Below, piece after piece: positions 1 to 8,827 of a stretch of 49,683 bases of DNA (position 1 is the stretch's first letter; every line of letters begins with the position of its first letter). The stretch lies in assembly GCA_903878285.1 (NCBI GenBank), contig CAIRHB010000044.1, positions 1 to 49,683 of the forward strand, read 5' to 3'. The translations under genes and the position numbers were made by a program. Under the pieces are notes generated by a model. The model did no database searches, was not told where the DNA came from, and saw only the letters and a program-made list of their open reading frames with translations. Origin of the DNA: Candidatus Adlerbacteria bacterium. Its GTDB lineage: Bacteria; Patescibacteriota; Minisyncoccia; Phycocordibacterales; SBAW01.

Positions 1-168
1 GCCGACACGTTCTACCCAACCGACTCAGGTAGTGCTACATACGCTGATACCTTCTATCCGACCAACTCTGGCAGTGCCACGTACGCCGACACGTTCTACC
101 CAACCGACTCAGGTAGTGCTACATACGCTGATACCTTCTATCCGACCAACTCTGGCAGTGCCACGTAC
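1..168 (+). repeat. Two identical 84-bp tandem repeats inside the surface protein gene
   Basis: Bases 1-84 and 85-168 are identical, and a partial third copy begins at 169. Each 84-bp unit encodes 28 residues made of two similar 14-residue halves. Identity at silent positions points to recent duplication or ongoing homogenisation. The array probably continues left of the window. Confidence 0.95.
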
Positions 169-1278
169 GCCGACACGTTCTACCCAACTACTGGAACAAA
201 CACCACGGTAGCTGCTGGTCAGACAACTGGACCAGGGTGCTGCAGTGTTGCGAACACGACTCCGGGCACTCCGACCACCAGCTACTACTACAACCCAGGA
301 GACGACACGACTGCTAGCTACTACTACAACCCTGGCAGCTCATCTTCTGGTGGCTACTACGGCGGTGGATCATCGTCGAGTGGCGGGTACTATGGTGGTG
401 GTTCGTCGAGCGGCGGATGGTACGGCGGTGGCTACTCTAGTGGTGGATACAGTAGCGGTGGCTCGTCGAGTGGCGGGCACTGGACATATTCCTGCCCGAT
501 CGGCATGACTGGTACCTACCCAAACTGCACTACGCCGACGCATGTCTGCCCGACTGGCTACACAGGCACCTACCCCAACTGCGTCGCGCCGCATTGTCCT
601 GATGGGTATACTGGCACCTACCCCAACTGCGTCGCGCCGCATTGTCCTGATGGGTATACTGGCACCTACCCCAACTGTGTTGCGCCGGTACACTACTGCC
701 CAACTGGGTATACGGGAACCTACCCCAACTGTTATGTGCCAACTCCGACGCAGGTCTGCCCATCGAACATGCTCGGCACCTATCCGAACTGCTACTACCC
801 ATCGCCGACCTACACCTGCCCGTCTGAATATTACGGCACTTATCCGAACTGCTACTACCCATCGCCGACCTACACCTGCCCGTCGGGCTACTATGGGACG
901 TATCCAAACTGCCATGTGCCGCAGCAGGTAGCGACCGTCGTTGGTGCTACGCCATATATCTCGCTGTCAGCGGTGCCGTACACAGGGCTCGACCTTGGGC
1001 CGTACGGGACAGTGATCTACTGGTCGCTGCTGATACTCTGGTGCCTCTTTATCGCCTACCTTGTCGTGATTGTACGGATTCAAAACAAAGTGCTCGGCTG
1101 GTTGTCGGGGTTCTTGTTTGGTGGTTCGACTGCCGATACTCACACGCACGCGACCGTTGCTGATACTGGCGCGCACGCTGCTGCGACTGCACACACCGAG
1201 CATAGTGCTCATGCTGCGCCGCAGAAACATGCAGACGCGCCCGACGAGTTTATCCTCGGGCAGGTGTTCCGCAAATAG
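1..1278 (+). CDS. Repetitive surface protein, C-terminal membrane anchor (5' partial)
   Basis: The frame is open from base 1, so the gene starts left of the window; the first in-frame ATG (505) is internal. The visible 425 residues hold, in order: tandem 14-residue repeats (ADTFYPTDSGSATY and a variant), a Gly/Ser/Tyr-rich stretch (about residues 95-160), eight cysteine repeats of the form CPxGYxGTYPNC (about 165-310), one strong transmembrane segment (about 335-360), and a His/Ala-rich tail ending in VFRK. The TM followed by a short tail suggests an anchor with the repeat region outside the cell. Paired cysteines in each repeat could form disulfides. I do not recognise a named family. Adhesin or surface-layer roles are inference from architecture. 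Confidence 0.8.
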   Translation, partial: ADTFYPTDSGSATYADTFYPTNSGSATYADTFYPTDSGSATYADTFYPTNSGSATYADTFYPTTGTNTTVAAGQTTGPGCCSVANTTPGTPTTSYYYNPGDDTTASYYYNPGSSSSGGYYGGGSSSSGGYYGGGSSSGGWYGGGYSSGGYSSGGSSSGGHWTYSCPIGMTGTYPNCTTPTHVCPTGYTGTYPNCVAPHCPDGYTGTYPNCVAPHCPDGYTGTYPNCVAPVHYCPTGYTGTYPNCYVPTPTQVCPSNMLGTYPNCYYPSPTYTCPSEYYGTYPNCYYPSPTYTCPSGYYGTYPNCHVPQQVATVVGATPYISLSAVPYTGLDLGPYGTVIYWSLLILWCLFIAYLVVIVRIQNKVLGWLSGFLFGGSTADTHTHATVADTGAHAAATAHTEHSAHAAPQKHADAPDEFILGQVFRK

Positions 1279-1306
1279 GCGCAACCCTTTCCTTTTCTGG
1301 ACTCTA

Positions 1307-1335
1307 TTGCATAATATATTTATGCGTGCTATAGT
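1307..1335 (+). promoter_or_regulatory. Sigma70-type promoter for the 1382 gene
   Basis: TTGCAT at 1307-1312 and TATAGT at 1330-1335 are separated by 17 bp, close to consensus. Transcription would begin near 1342, giving a leader of about 40 nt that carries a purine-rich ribosome site (AGAAAGGAT) before the ATG at 1382. Confidence 0.6.
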
Positions 1336-1381
1336 GTAGCTCGAAAGATCTCACAAAAAAAACAGACAGAAAGGATAAAAA

Positions 1382-1846
1382 ATGAGAACGTTGCTTGCGG
1401 GCATCGTGCTCGCGTTGCTGCTGACATGTGGCGGTATCGCCCATGCGCAGCGTGTTTGGGATCATATGGGAGCGAATCCCTACGGCGGAACACCCGAGTT
1501 TGCGCTTGAGCATTCTGGCTGGCCGGTCGAAGTCCAGCAGGGGTTGCTGTGGTATGTGCATCGATGGCCAGGCGCAGAGGTCGTCATTGACATGTACGGT
1601 CGACGGTTTGATTTCGTCTCGTTCGGCGGGACACTGCCTGGGACGAGGCCGACTGTGTATCGAAACATGGTGGCGCGACTGCCGGCTGACCAACGCTCGC
1701 AACCTGCCGAGCAGTGGTGGCTACAGTGGGGTGGGGTTACCTATTATCTCCTACGTTTCCATGTGTGCCACAACTTCGCTGGGCTGCATGAGGAAGCTCT
1801 CCGTACGGAATTACCTCCTGTTGATGACTGCGAGCGTTGCTGCTGA
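1382..1846 (+). CDS. Small secreted protein of unknown function
   Basis: 154 residues. The N-terminus is a clear signal peptide: basic start, a hydrophobic Leu-rich core, and likely cleavage after AHA near residue 22. The mature part is Trp/Tyr-rich, with three cysteines near the C-terminus ending in CERCC, and has no family motif I recognise. Unlike most genes here it has a leader with a Shine-Dalgarno-like site. It is followed after 19 bp by another small secreted protein and probably shares its transcript. Export is well supported; function is not. Confidence 0.7.
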   Translation: MRTLLAGIVLALLLTCGGIAHAQRVWDHMGANPYGGTPEFALEHSGWPVEVQQGLLWYVHRWPGAEVVIDMYGRRFDFVSFGGTLPGTRPTVYRNMVARLPADQRSQPAEQWWLQWGGVTYYLLRFHVCHNFAGLHEEALRTELPPVDDCERCC

Positions 1847-1865
1847 TAGGGAAAGGAAAAATCCG

Positions 1866-2378
1866 ATGCGCGTTCTTTGCTTGCTGCTTGCCATGTTTGG
1901 AGTGTTCGTGTGCAGCACGGATGCTCGCGCTTGTGCGAGCGGCATCCCTGGCTGCGTCATCATCCCCGTAGCGGATGTGTTCGATGGTGGCGTCGCCTAT
2001 GCTGGTCAGGTGCGAGGCATTGTGTGCTTCTACGGCATCAACACAGGTTCGGTTGCTGTGTCCGATGCTGACGGCGGAGACCATGCTCTCGTGCCGATGA
2101 GCGACCAGAGCATCACATGCCCGGTGATCCGTGGGCGCGAACGAGCGCAAGCGTTCGCGCTCAGTCGTGTCGGTGGTAGTACTGCAACGGTTTCGTTCCA
2201 AAGCAGTGCAGCTTCGGCAGGTGCGTGGACAATCTTCTGTCTGCAGCGGGGATATCGCACAACCTTCCCCGGCACAGACAAGGCGGTGTGGGTGCCGGTG
2301 AACAATCTCCGACGGCGCCCAGAGTTGGCAATCGGCAGTGTTACTGCCGAGTTGATACAGTTCACTCACGTGAAATGA
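1866..2378 (+). CDS. Small secreted cysteine-containing protein
   Basis: 170 residues from the ATG at 1866, chosen because it begins a signal peptide (MRVLCLLLAMFGVFVCS, likely cleavage near ARA) and follows a purine-rich GGGAAAGGAAAAA stretch. The frame is open further upstream, but that part overlaps the 1382 gene and reads as a shadow. The mature protein has about five cysteines and looks beta-rich. I do not recognise the family. It probably forms a two-gene unit with 1382-1846, ending at the terminator at 2395. Confidence 0.7.
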   Translation: MRVLCLLLAMFGVFVCSTDARACASGIPGCVIIPVADVFDGGVAYAGQVRGIVCFYGINTGSVAVSDADGGDHALVPMSDQSITCPVIRGRERAQAFALSRVGGSTATVSFQSSAASAGAWTIFCLQRGYRTTFPGTDKAVWVPVNNLRRRPELAIGSVTAELIQFTHVK

Positions 2379-2394
2379 AAGGAGGTATGACTTG

Positions 2395-2431
2395 CCGCGC
2401 TTGGACCCTTCGGGGTCTAGGCGCGGTTTTT
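2395..2431 (+). terminator. Rho-independent terminator overlapping the thrS 3' end
   Basis: A 14-bp stem (two G-U pairs) around a TTCG tetraloop, arms 2395-2408 and 2413-2426, is followed by five T residues. It ends the plus-strand secreted-protein unit. The 3' arm contains the last codons and the TAG stop (2417-2419) of the opposing thrS gene. On the minus strand the hairpin has no U-run, so it works in one direction. Confidence 0.85.
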
Positions 2432-4216
2432 GATTTCGGTGGAGAGTTTGGTGGCGATGTCGGCGATAGAAAGTGCGCCGATTTTTCCTTGGTCGCGGCT
2501 TTCGAGGGTCGCGGTCTGTGACGCAACTTCGGCATCGCCGATGACGAGCGTGTAGGGGACTTTCTCCATCTTTGCGGTGCGGATTTTCTTACCTAGCGAC
2601 TCGCTGCTGTCGTCGAGCTCGGCACGAATGCCCGCGTCTTTCAACGCAGTGAGCACTTTTGTTGCATACGCCACATGCGCGTCGCTAATCGGCAAGATCT
2701 TTGCCTGGACAGGCGAGAGCCACAGGGGGAATGCGCCCGCATAGTGCTCTATCATGACGCTCATAAAGCGCTCGAGAGAGCCGGAGATGGCGCGATGAAT
2801 AACAACAGGACGTTCCTTCTCACCTTTCTCGTTGGTGAAGGCGAGGTCGAATCGCTCGGGGAGATTGAAGTCACACTGGATGGTGGCAAGTTGGCGCTCG
2901 CGACCGAGGGCGTCCTTGAACATAAAGTCGAGCTTCGGTCCGTAGAACGCAGCCTCGCCCTCGACGCGTCGGTAGTTGAGCTTGTTTGCTTTGGCTGCCG
3001 TTTCGAGCGCAGACTCAGCGATCTCCCACACAGCATCGGTGCCCAGATAGTTGCTGCGATCTTCGCCTCGCACAGAGAGTGAGACCCAGTATCCCTCAAG
3101 CATGCCGAAGACGGTATAGAACGAATTGATGATACCTACGATGGTCGAGACTTCCTGCTCTATCTGAGATATGCGACAGAAGAGGTGTCCATCGTCTTGT
3201 GTGATCGCACGTACGCGCGAGAGCCCGCCGAGCTGACCCGACTTTTCATCGCGGTAAACCGTCGCCGGTTCGAAGTAGCGCACCGGCATGTCGCGATAGG
3301 AGAATTGGTTGTCGGCGAATATCTGCATATGGTGCGGGCAGTTCATCGGCTTCATGATGAATTTTTCTTCTTTGCCGGAGACGCGGAAGAGTTCGTCGCC
3401 AAACTTCGCGGCGTGACCCGAGACGACATACAGCTCTTCCTTTGCGATATGTGGAGTCCATACGCGGCTGTACCCCTTGTTCTTGTGGAGTTCCCACAAG
3501 AAGCTCTCGATCTCTGAGCGGATGATCATACCCTTCGGCTTCATAAGGGGGAGTCCGGCACCGATGAGATCGGAGTTGGTAAACAGGTCGAGCTCTTTGC
3601 CAAGTCTTCGATGGTCGCGCTTTGCTGCTTCTTCGCGCTGGGTGAGGTAGGCGTCCAACTCCGCTTTTGTATCAAACGCAAGGCCGTAGATGCGGGTGAG
3701 CATCGGGCGCTTCTCATCGCCGCGCCAGTACGCGCCCGCGACGCGCTCGAGCTTGAAGGAGTCAGGCGCAATCTCTTTGTTTGGGTGCTCGCAGTGGCCA
3801 CCGCGGCACAGATCGGTAAACCCGCCACAGGTGTAGAAGGTGATCGTCTCGCCCGCTTTTTCGAGGTCGTTGATGAGCTCGAGTTTGTACTCGTTGTTGG
3901 TGAAGTGTGTTCGCGCCTCGTCGGCGGTGACCACTGCGTGGGTAAAGGTACTCCACGCGGGCAGGAGCGCGCACATCTTTGACTCGATCGCGACGAGCGC
4001 ATCGTCGCCCGATGGCTTTGCTGCGCCGAAGTCGAAGTCGTAATAAAAACCGTGTTCGATTGCGGGGCCGATGGTCGGCTTTGCTTCGGGGTAGAGGTCG
4101 CCGATCGCTGCTGCTAAAACGTGTGCGAGCGTGTGTCGCTTGTGTTCGAGGTTTGCCATACCCACCAAGGGTACAACGCCCGCGCCTTCTCGGCAACTCT
4201 TTGTCCGTCCAATCAT
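2417..4216 (-). CDS. thrS: Threonine-tRNA ligase (ThrRS)
   Basis: Charges tRNA-Thr in the cytoplasm. From the 4216 start (599 aa): an editing (SAD) domain with HTLAH at 28-32 and CRGGH at 137-141, then a class II catalytic core with the zinc Cys in MNCPHH (291-296), the motif 2 arginine in YRDEKSG (321-327), a motif 3 region with RAISGSLERF, and a C-terminal anticodon-binding domain. No recognisable TGS domain precedes the editing domain. Two starts are possible: ATG 4216, with GGAG 8 nt upstream, or ATG 4159 (580 aa), where family similarity begins with MANLEHKRHTLAH. The SD favours 4216; conservation favours 4159. The leader hairpin at 4227-4252 overlaps the SD. Confidence 0.95.
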   Translation of the reverse strand: MIGRTKSCREGAGVVPLVGMANLEHKRHTLAHVLAAAIGDLYPEAKPTIGPAIEHGFYYDFDFGAAKPSGDDALVAIESKMCALLPAWSTFTHAVVTADEARTHFTNNEYKLELINDLEKAGETITFYTCGGFTDLCRGGHCEHPNKEIAPDSFKLERVAGAYWRGDEKRPMLTRIYGLAFDTKAELDAYLTQREEAAKRDHRRLGKELDLFTNSDLIGAGLPLMKPKGMIIRSEIESFLWELHKNKGYSRVWTPHIAKEELYVVSGHAAKFGDELFRVSGKEEKFIMKPMNCPHHMQIFADNQFSYRDMPVRYFEPATVYRDEKSGQLGGLSRVRAITQDDGHLFCRISQIEQEVSTIVGIINSFYTVFGMLEGYWVSLSVRGEDRSNYLGTDAVWEIAESALETAAKANKLNYRRVEGEAAFYGPKLDFMFKDALGRERQLATIQCDFNLPERFDLAFTNEKGEKERPVVIHRAISGSLERFMSVMIEHYAGAFPLWLSPVQAKILPISDAHVAYATKVLTALKDAGIRAELDDSSESLGKKIRTAKMEKVPYTLVIGDAEVASQTATLESRDQGKIGALSIADIATKLSTEIKNRA

Positions 4217-4226
4217 AAAAATAGCT

Positions 4227-4252
4227 CCGCCCGATCAATCACGATCGGGCGG
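4227..4252 (-). promoter_or_regulatory. Leader hairpin overlapping the thrS ribosome-binding site
   Basis: A perfect 10-bp stem (4227-4236 with 4243-4252) and 6-nt loop lie just upstream of the thrS ATG at 4216. On the thrS strand the 3' arm ends in GG, which forms half of the GGAG Shine-Dalgarno site. It is followed by AGCTATTTTT and the ATG. Folding could hide the SD, or together with the T-run act as an attenuator. Confidence 0.5.
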
Positions 4253-4356
4253 TTTCTCTTCGTCGTCATCAATGCTGCAAATAATAGGTTCCTCCTGCTT
4301 CAATTCTTTGCGAGTCCAAAGACGCCGCACTTCTCCCTTGTTTGGGTTGATACGTG

Positions 4357-4393
4357 ATGCGCCACCTTGGGGCAGGTGGCGGCGCATGTAGCG
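4357..4393. repeat. Hairpin repeat, copy 1
   Basis: An imperfect inverted repeat built on CCACCT and AGGTGG around TGGGGC, flanked by ATGCGCC and GGCGCAT. A near-identical 23-bp core recurs at 4662-4684, each followed by a GTAGC. The two copies bracket the small ORF at 4397-4588. No T-run on either side supports a terminator. Confidence 0.6.
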
Positions 4394-4396
4394 AGC

Positions 4397-4588
4397 TCAA
4401 AAATATGAAACAGGATGTAGCGGCACTCCAGCCATCTGCTGAGCTTCAGTCAGTTCCGCCAAATATTTGTTGTTGAGTATTGCAATCTGTGCTTCTATTT
4501 CAAACCTTTCGTGGTCGTCTCCTCCGAGCCATTGCAGTTGTGCCTGCAACTCATTTATTTTGCGGAGAGTGTTGAACGGATCAGGCAT
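4397..4588 (-). CDS. Small coiled-coil-like hypothetical protein
   Basis: 63 residues from ATG 4588 (MPDPFNTLRK...). An upstream extension to 4621 lacks supporting signals. The composition is Leu/Glu/Gln-rich with heptad-like spacing, suggesting a helical hairpin or coiled coil. A weak AGGG site lies about 9 nt before the start. It stands alone between thrS and the MBL-fold gene, flanked by two copies of a hairpin repeat. I do not recognise it; coding status rests on protein-like composition. Confidence 0.45.
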   Translation of the reverse strand: MPDPFNTLRKINELQAQLQWLGGDDHERFEIEAQIAILNNKYLAELTEAQQMAGVPLHPVSYF

Positions 4589-4661
4589 GGCACAAACCCT
4601 TTTTGTTCTAGCCACCACCACTCTACAACGCTTTTATTTTTTCGGCAACTGGGAAAACGAA

Positions 4662-4694
4662 ATGCGCCACCTTGGGGCAGGTGGTGCACGTAGC
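4662..4694. repeat. Hairpin repeat, copy 2
   Basis: Second copy of the ATGCGCCACCTTGGGGCAGG element seen at 4357, in the same orientation, with a diverged right flank (GTGCACGTAGC). The rest of 4622-4827 holds no gene I can support. Confidence 0.6.
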
Positions 4695-4827
4695 AAATCA
4701 TTGATAGTACATCCGCAAAAGATTGGTAGACGTTTTTTTTGTCCGACATGGCACACTTTTGATGAAAGAGAGTGAGATAGGTGTCAACGGTGGGCAAGGG
4801 GAGGAGGATGCGGTATGATAGAGATAT

Positions 4828-5475
4828 ATGGTAATCAGCTATCTCGGCGGTGAGTGTTTTAAAATTACCCAAGGTGATTTGACTATCGCGATCAATCCGC
4901 CCTCTAAGGACTCGGCGCTAAAGAGCGCCAAGTTTGGCGCGGATATCACGCTTGTCTCGCAGGATCATCCTGATTTCAACGGCGTCGAGAGCAACATTTT
5001 CGGCGAGCGTGAGCCGTTTGTGGTGCGCGGCCCCGGCGAGTACGAGGTGCGCGGCGTCGCGATCCGCGGCTTTGCTTCTGAATCACGGTATGGTTTTTCT
5101 GCTGGTCGGGCGGGGGCAGTGGAGGAATCTCATGTAAATACTATATATAGTATTGTATTAGAGGGTATGAATCTCTGTTTCCTCGGTGCGCTCGGCTCCG
5201 CCTCGCTACCAACCGCGGCTAAGCAGGAACTTGATGATATTGATATACTATTTTTGCCGATTGGCGGGAGCGGCGTGCTCGACCATGCCGAGGCGTACAA
5301 GTTGGCGGTGCAGCTGGAGCCGCGGGCGATTATCCCGATGCATTACACTCCCGAGACGCTCAAAGCGTTTTTAAAGGAAGCAGCTGTTGACAAAGCTGAG
5401 CCGCAGGACAAACTCACCGTAAAGAAGAAAGATCTCGAAGGGAAGGAAAATGAGATTATCGTGCTTGCATCATAA
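4828..5475 (+). CDS. MBL-fold metal-dependent hydrolase-like protein
   Basis: 215 residues resembling the UlaG-like branch of the metallo-beta-lactamase fold. It opens with VISYLGGECFKI, continues with TLVSQDHPDFNGV, where the usual metal-binding HxHxDH is reduced to QDHPD, and ends with IIPMHYTPETLKAF. The loss of most metal ligands in the first motif suggests altered or no hydrolysis. A TATGAT -10 box ends 8 nt before the ATG, consistent with a leaderless mRNA. A small membrane protein gene follows after 27 bp. Fold assignment is fairly sure; substrate unknown. Confidence 0.75.
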   Translation: MVISYLGGECFKITQGDLTIAINPPSKDSALKSAKFGADITLVSQDHPDFNGVESNIFGEREPFVVRGPGEYEVRGVAIRGFASESRYGFSAGRAGAVEESHVNTIYSIVLEGMNLCFLGALGSASLPTAAKQELDDIDILFLPIGGSGVLDHAEAYKLAVQLEPRAIIPMHYTPETLKAFLKEAAVDKAEPQDKLTVKKKDLEGKENEIIVLAS

Positions 5476-5502
5476 ATTACTTGTAGTGAGCGAAGTCGAA
5501 CT

Positions 5503-5817
5503 ATGAAAAATTACTATCACCATGTAAAATCGAAGTCGACCCACGAGCGCCGCGAGCATGCGATGCGGATTGCTGGTATTGTTACGGTGGCGGTGTTTGT
5601 TGGCTGGGTCGGCACGCTCGGGGTGCGGCTGGCAAGTAACAATCCGTCGATTGCATCCAGTGCCAACAGTGCAACCGCGAGCAACTCTGACACCTCGGGT
5701 GCAGATCAAACGCAGGTGGCAGGTGTTGGTGCGGCGGATCAGTCTGCTACCCAGACGAGTATTGATCCGAACGCGAACACCTTGCAGGTCTCGACCTCGA
5801 GCGTTCTGACACAGTGA
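5503..5817 (+). CDS. Single-pass membrane protein of unknown function
   Basis: 104 residues: a basic N-terminus, one transmembrane helix (about 22-42) and a Ser/Thr/Ala/Asn/Asp-rich, probably disordered tail of about 60 residues. This is an N-in, tail-out arrangement. It lies between the MBL-fold gene and gyrA on the same strand. No family recognised. The low-complexity tail is shared with other exported proteins in this window, so an extracytoplasmic role is likely. Confidence 0.6.
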   Translation: MKNYYHHVKSKSTHERREHAMRIAGIVTVAVFVGWVGTLGVRLASNNPSIASSANSATASNSDTSGADQTQVAGVGAADQSATQTSIDPNANTLQVSTSSVLTQ

Positions 5818-5851
5818 TGTCCCGCATCACTTTTGTATACTGTAAATCTGT

Positions 5852-8464
5852 ATGGCTGATACACACAAGAAAAAGATAGAGAGCGCTGAGCTAGCACCCG
5901 AGCGCGTGAACGTGATAGATCGCAACATCTCGACCGAGATGCGCGAGGCGTACCTCGACTACGCGATGTCGGTCATTACCTCGCGTGCTTTGCCAGATGT
6001 GCGCGATGGGCTCAAGCCCGTGCACCGTCGCATCCTCTATGCCATGCACCGCATGGGGCTTACCCCCGGCGCGCGCTTTCGCAAATCGGCGGCAGTGGTC
6101 GGTGATGTGCTGGGTAAGTACCATCCGCACGGCGACTCGTCGGTGTACGATGCGATGGTAAAGATGGCGCAGGATTTTGCGATGCGCTACCCGCTGGTCT
6201 TGGGTCAAGGCAACTTTGGCTCAATCGACGGCGACTCTGCCGCCGCGATGCGCTACACCGAGGCAAAGATGTCATCGATGGCGTCACTACTTTTGAATGA
6301 TCTCGAGAAGGAGACGGTCGACTGGCGACCCAACTACGACGGCACGCTCAAGGAGCCCGAGGTGCTTCCGGCCGCTGTGCCAAACATCTTGCTCAACGGT
6401 ACGCTCGGCATCGCCGTCGGTATGGCGACCTCTATCCCGCCGCACAACCTCACCGAACTCACGAACGCACTCACTCATCTTATCGAGCACCCCGACGCGA
6501 CGGTGGAGGATTTGATGGAGCATGTCTCGGGCCCCGACTTCCCAACTGGTGCGGTCGCGTTTAATAAAAAGGACTTGCTACATGCCTACACGACCGGCAA
6601 GGGCGGCGTCGTGGTGCGCGGGCAGGCGGAGATTATCGAAGACAAAAAAGGCAACTTTCAGATCGTTATCACGTCGATCCCATACCGCGTCAACAAATCT
6701 GATCTCATCGTGCGCATCGCCGACTTGGTGCGCGATAAAAAGATCGAGGGCATCCGCGGGCTGCGTGATGAATCGACGCGCGACATCCGCATCGTCGTCG
6801 ACCTCAAGGTCGGTGCGCATCCGCAAAAGGTGCTCAACTTTCTCTACAAGCACACCGCGATCGAAGACACCTTCCATTTCAACATGGTGGTGCTTGTCGA
6901 CGGTGTGCCGCAGACGCTGTCGCTGAAAGGGATTTTGCAAGAGTTTATCAAACACCGCAAGGTGATCGTCAAACGCCGCACCGAGTACGATTTGCGAAAG
7001 GCGCAGGAGCGCGAGCATATCCTCCTCGGTCTCACCAAAGCACTCGACCATATCGACGAGGTGATTAAGACGATCCGCGCGTCGAGGGATGTGCCGGACG
7101 CAGCAGCCAACCTCATCAAAAAGTTTAAGTTCTCTGACTTGCAAGCAGCAGCGATCCTTGAGATGCGCCTGTCGCGCCTCGCCAACCTCGAGCGCAAGAA
7201 GGTCGAAGACGAGCTGGCAGAGGTGCAGGCGATGATTGCCGAGTGGACAGCGCTCTTGGGGAGCGAGAAGAAGATGCTCGGCGTCGTCAAGACCGAGATC
7301 ATCGCCGCGGGGGATAAGTTTGGCGACGATCGCAATACAAAAGTCATTAAAGGCGCCGCAGGTATCATCAACGTCGAGGACTTGGTGCCCGAGGAGGAGC
7401 AGGTGCTCGTGCTTACCTCTGGTGGCTATGTCAAACGCACTAATCCCGAGGAGTACAAACGCCAAAAGCGCGGTGGCGTCGGCGTGATTGATCTTGATAC
7501 GAAAGAAGAAGATTTTGTCACCACGTTCCTCACCACCTCCAGCCACAGCGACCTGCTCTTCTTTACCGACCTCGGCAAAGCGTATCAGATCAAGATGTAC
7601 GAGCTACCCGAGGGTAAGCGCTCGACCAAGGGCAAGGCGATCGTCAACTTCTTGTCGATTGGCGATAATGAAAAGGTTACAAGTGTGCTGCCGATGCGGC
7701 TGTCGGCACAGTCGGGCAAAGGCAAAAAATCTGCCAAGGCGGATGGTGCGTCTGGAGCGTCGGGCAAAGACGATGCTGCCGAGGGGTCGCAGTCGCTCTA
7801 TATGATCACCAAGCTTGGCGAGGCAAAGAAAGTTGATGCGACCGCGTTCCACGACGTGCGCCGCTCGGGGCTCATCGCGATGCGGCTCGACCAAGGCGAC
7901 CAACTGATCGCGGCGCTCCTTGTAGAAAAAGGCGACGACATCATCCTCACCTCGCAGAAGGGGCAGGCGATCCGCTTTAAAGAAAGCGACATCCGCTCGA
8001 TGGGTCGGACAGCTGGCGGCGTGCGCGGCATGAAGCTCGATAAAGGCGACAGTATCGTCGGCGCCGACGTGGTGCGCCACGGCGACAAGGCGGCAGAGAT
8101 CCTTGTCGTTACCAAAAACGGCTATGGCAAGACAACGCCCGCGAAGGAATATAAAACACAAAACCGCGGCGGCTCGGGCATCAAGACGGTCAAGGTGACA
8201 CCCAAGACCGGCCAGCTAATCGCTGTACGCGTCGTCTCGAAAGTTGGTGGCAATGCAAAACCGAGCGGTGGCGCAACATCGTCCGGCAGCGATACTGGTG
8301 TTGAAAACCCTAACGACATGAGCGAGCTGGTCGTCGTCTCGCAAAAAGGCCAAGTGATCCGCACCGAGCTCTCCGAGATCCCGTCCCTCTCGCGCGACAC
8401 CCAAGGCGTCCGCATCATGAAACTCCGCGACGGCGACGCAATTGCAAGTTTTGTTTGTTTGTAA
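5852..8464 (+). CDS. gyrA: DNA gyrase subunit A
   Basis: 870 residues. Cleaves and rejoins DNA during gyrase-driven negative supercoiling, with GyrB. The winged-helix region is intact, with catalytic Tyr135 in [11 protein letters not shown]. The quinolone-determining region keeps Ser96 and Asp100 ([10 protein letters not shown]), equivalent to the sensitive E. coli Ser83/Asp87. The tower and coiled coil follow, then a C-terminal beta-pinwheel with the GyrA box QKRGGVG near 538, which distinguishes it from ParC. Two low-complexity insertions (near 615-640 and 795-815) lie in pinwheel loops. TATACT ends 10 nt before the ATG. gyrB is not in the window. Confidence 0.97.
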   Translation: MADTHKKKIESAELAPERVNVIDRNISTEMREAYLDYAMSVITSRALPDVRDGLKPVHRRILYAMHRMGLTPGARFRKSAAVVGDVLGKYHPHGDSSVYDAMVKMAQDFAMRYPLVLGQGNFGSIDGDSAAAMRYTEAKMSSMASLLLNDLEKETVDWRPNYDGTLKEPEVLPAAVPNILLNGTLGIAVGMATSIPPHNLTELTNALTHLIEHPDATVEDLMEHVSGPDFPTGAVAFNKKDLLHAYTTGKGGVVVRGQAEIIEDKKGNFQIVITSIPYRVNKSDLIVRIADLVRDKKIEGIRGLRDESTRDIRIVVDLKVGAHPQKVLNFLYKHTAIEDTFHFNMVVLVDGVPQTLSLKGILQEFIKHRKVIVKRRTEYDLRKAQEREHILLGLTKALDHIDEVIKTIRASRDVPDAAANLIKKFKFSDLQAAAILEMRLSRLANLERKKVEDELAEVQAMIAEWTALLGSEKKMLGVVKTEIIAAGDKFGDDRNTKVIKGAAGIINVEDLVPEEEQVLVLTSGGYVKRTNPEEYKRQKRGGVGVIDLDTKEEDFVTTFLTTSSHSDLLFFTDLGKAYQIKMYELPEGKRSTKGKAIVNFLSIGDNEKVTSVLPMRLSAQSGKGKKSAKADGASGASGKDDAAEGSQSLYMITKLGEAKKVDATAFHDVRRSGLIAMRLDQGDQLIAALLVEKGDDIILTSQKGQAIRFKESDIRSMGRTAGGVRGMKLDKGDSIVGADVVRHGDKAAEILVVTKNGYGKTTPAKEYKTQNRGGSGIKTVKVTPKTGQLIAVRVVSKVGGNAKPSGGATSSGSDTGVENPNDMSELVVVSQKGQVIRTELSEIPSLSRDTQGVRIMKLRDGDAIASFVCL

Positions 8465-8473
8465 AATTGAAGT

Positions 8474-8827
8474 ATGAGTGAAACTCCAGAGTTTGATAAT
8501 TGGAAGGAAATTGAGCATCTGCTAGACACTAATGGTGGTAGTAATAACCGTGAAATAGCGATAGTGAAAGCACTGCAAAATATTACTATCGGAGTAGTTA
8601 ATAGCAGACATGTGACAAGTGCACTCCGTGATACTCTAGCGGTTGTTGGTCAGCGAATAGAAGAATTGAACACGAATATTAAAACGTATTCAGATTCTTC
8701 AGAGAATCTCACGAAAGCAATTAAAAATGCAACATGGGCGGCGGCGATTATTGCAGGTCTTGGTGTTATTGTGGCTGCACTGAGTCTTTGTTGGGAAATC
8801 TACAAGACGCTTTGCTTGCGAGTATAA
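8474..8827 (+). CDS. Orphan helical protein with one C-terminal TM segment
   Basis: 117 residues: an acidic N-terminus, a helical middle with coiled-coil character (about 45-85) and one transmembrane helix (about 90-110) near the C-terminus. Clearly more AT-rich than gyrA upstream, suggesting acquired DNA. A TAAAAT box made partly from the gyrA stop codon ends exactly 6 nt before the ATG. Its last 28 bp overlap the 3' end of the convergent gene 8800-9258. Function unknown. Confidence 0.6.
   Translation: MSETPEFDNWKEIEHLLDTNGGSNNREIAIVKALQNITIGVVNSRHVTSALRDTLAVVGQRIEELNTNIKTYSDSSENLTKAIKNATWAAAIIAGLGVIVAALSLCWEIYKTLCLRV

Noticed and set aside
1-186. CRISPR-like or intergenic satellite repeat
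   Set aside because: The repeats are adjacent without spacers and translate in the same open frame as the downstream protein.
1428-1865. A longer start for the 1866 gene
   Set aside because: That extension lies in another frame over the 1382 gene, while ATG 1866 begins a clear signal peptide.
4227-4260. Plus-strand terminator upstream of the 4397 region
   Set aside because: No plus-strand gene precedes it, and its position before the thrS start makes a leader role more likely.
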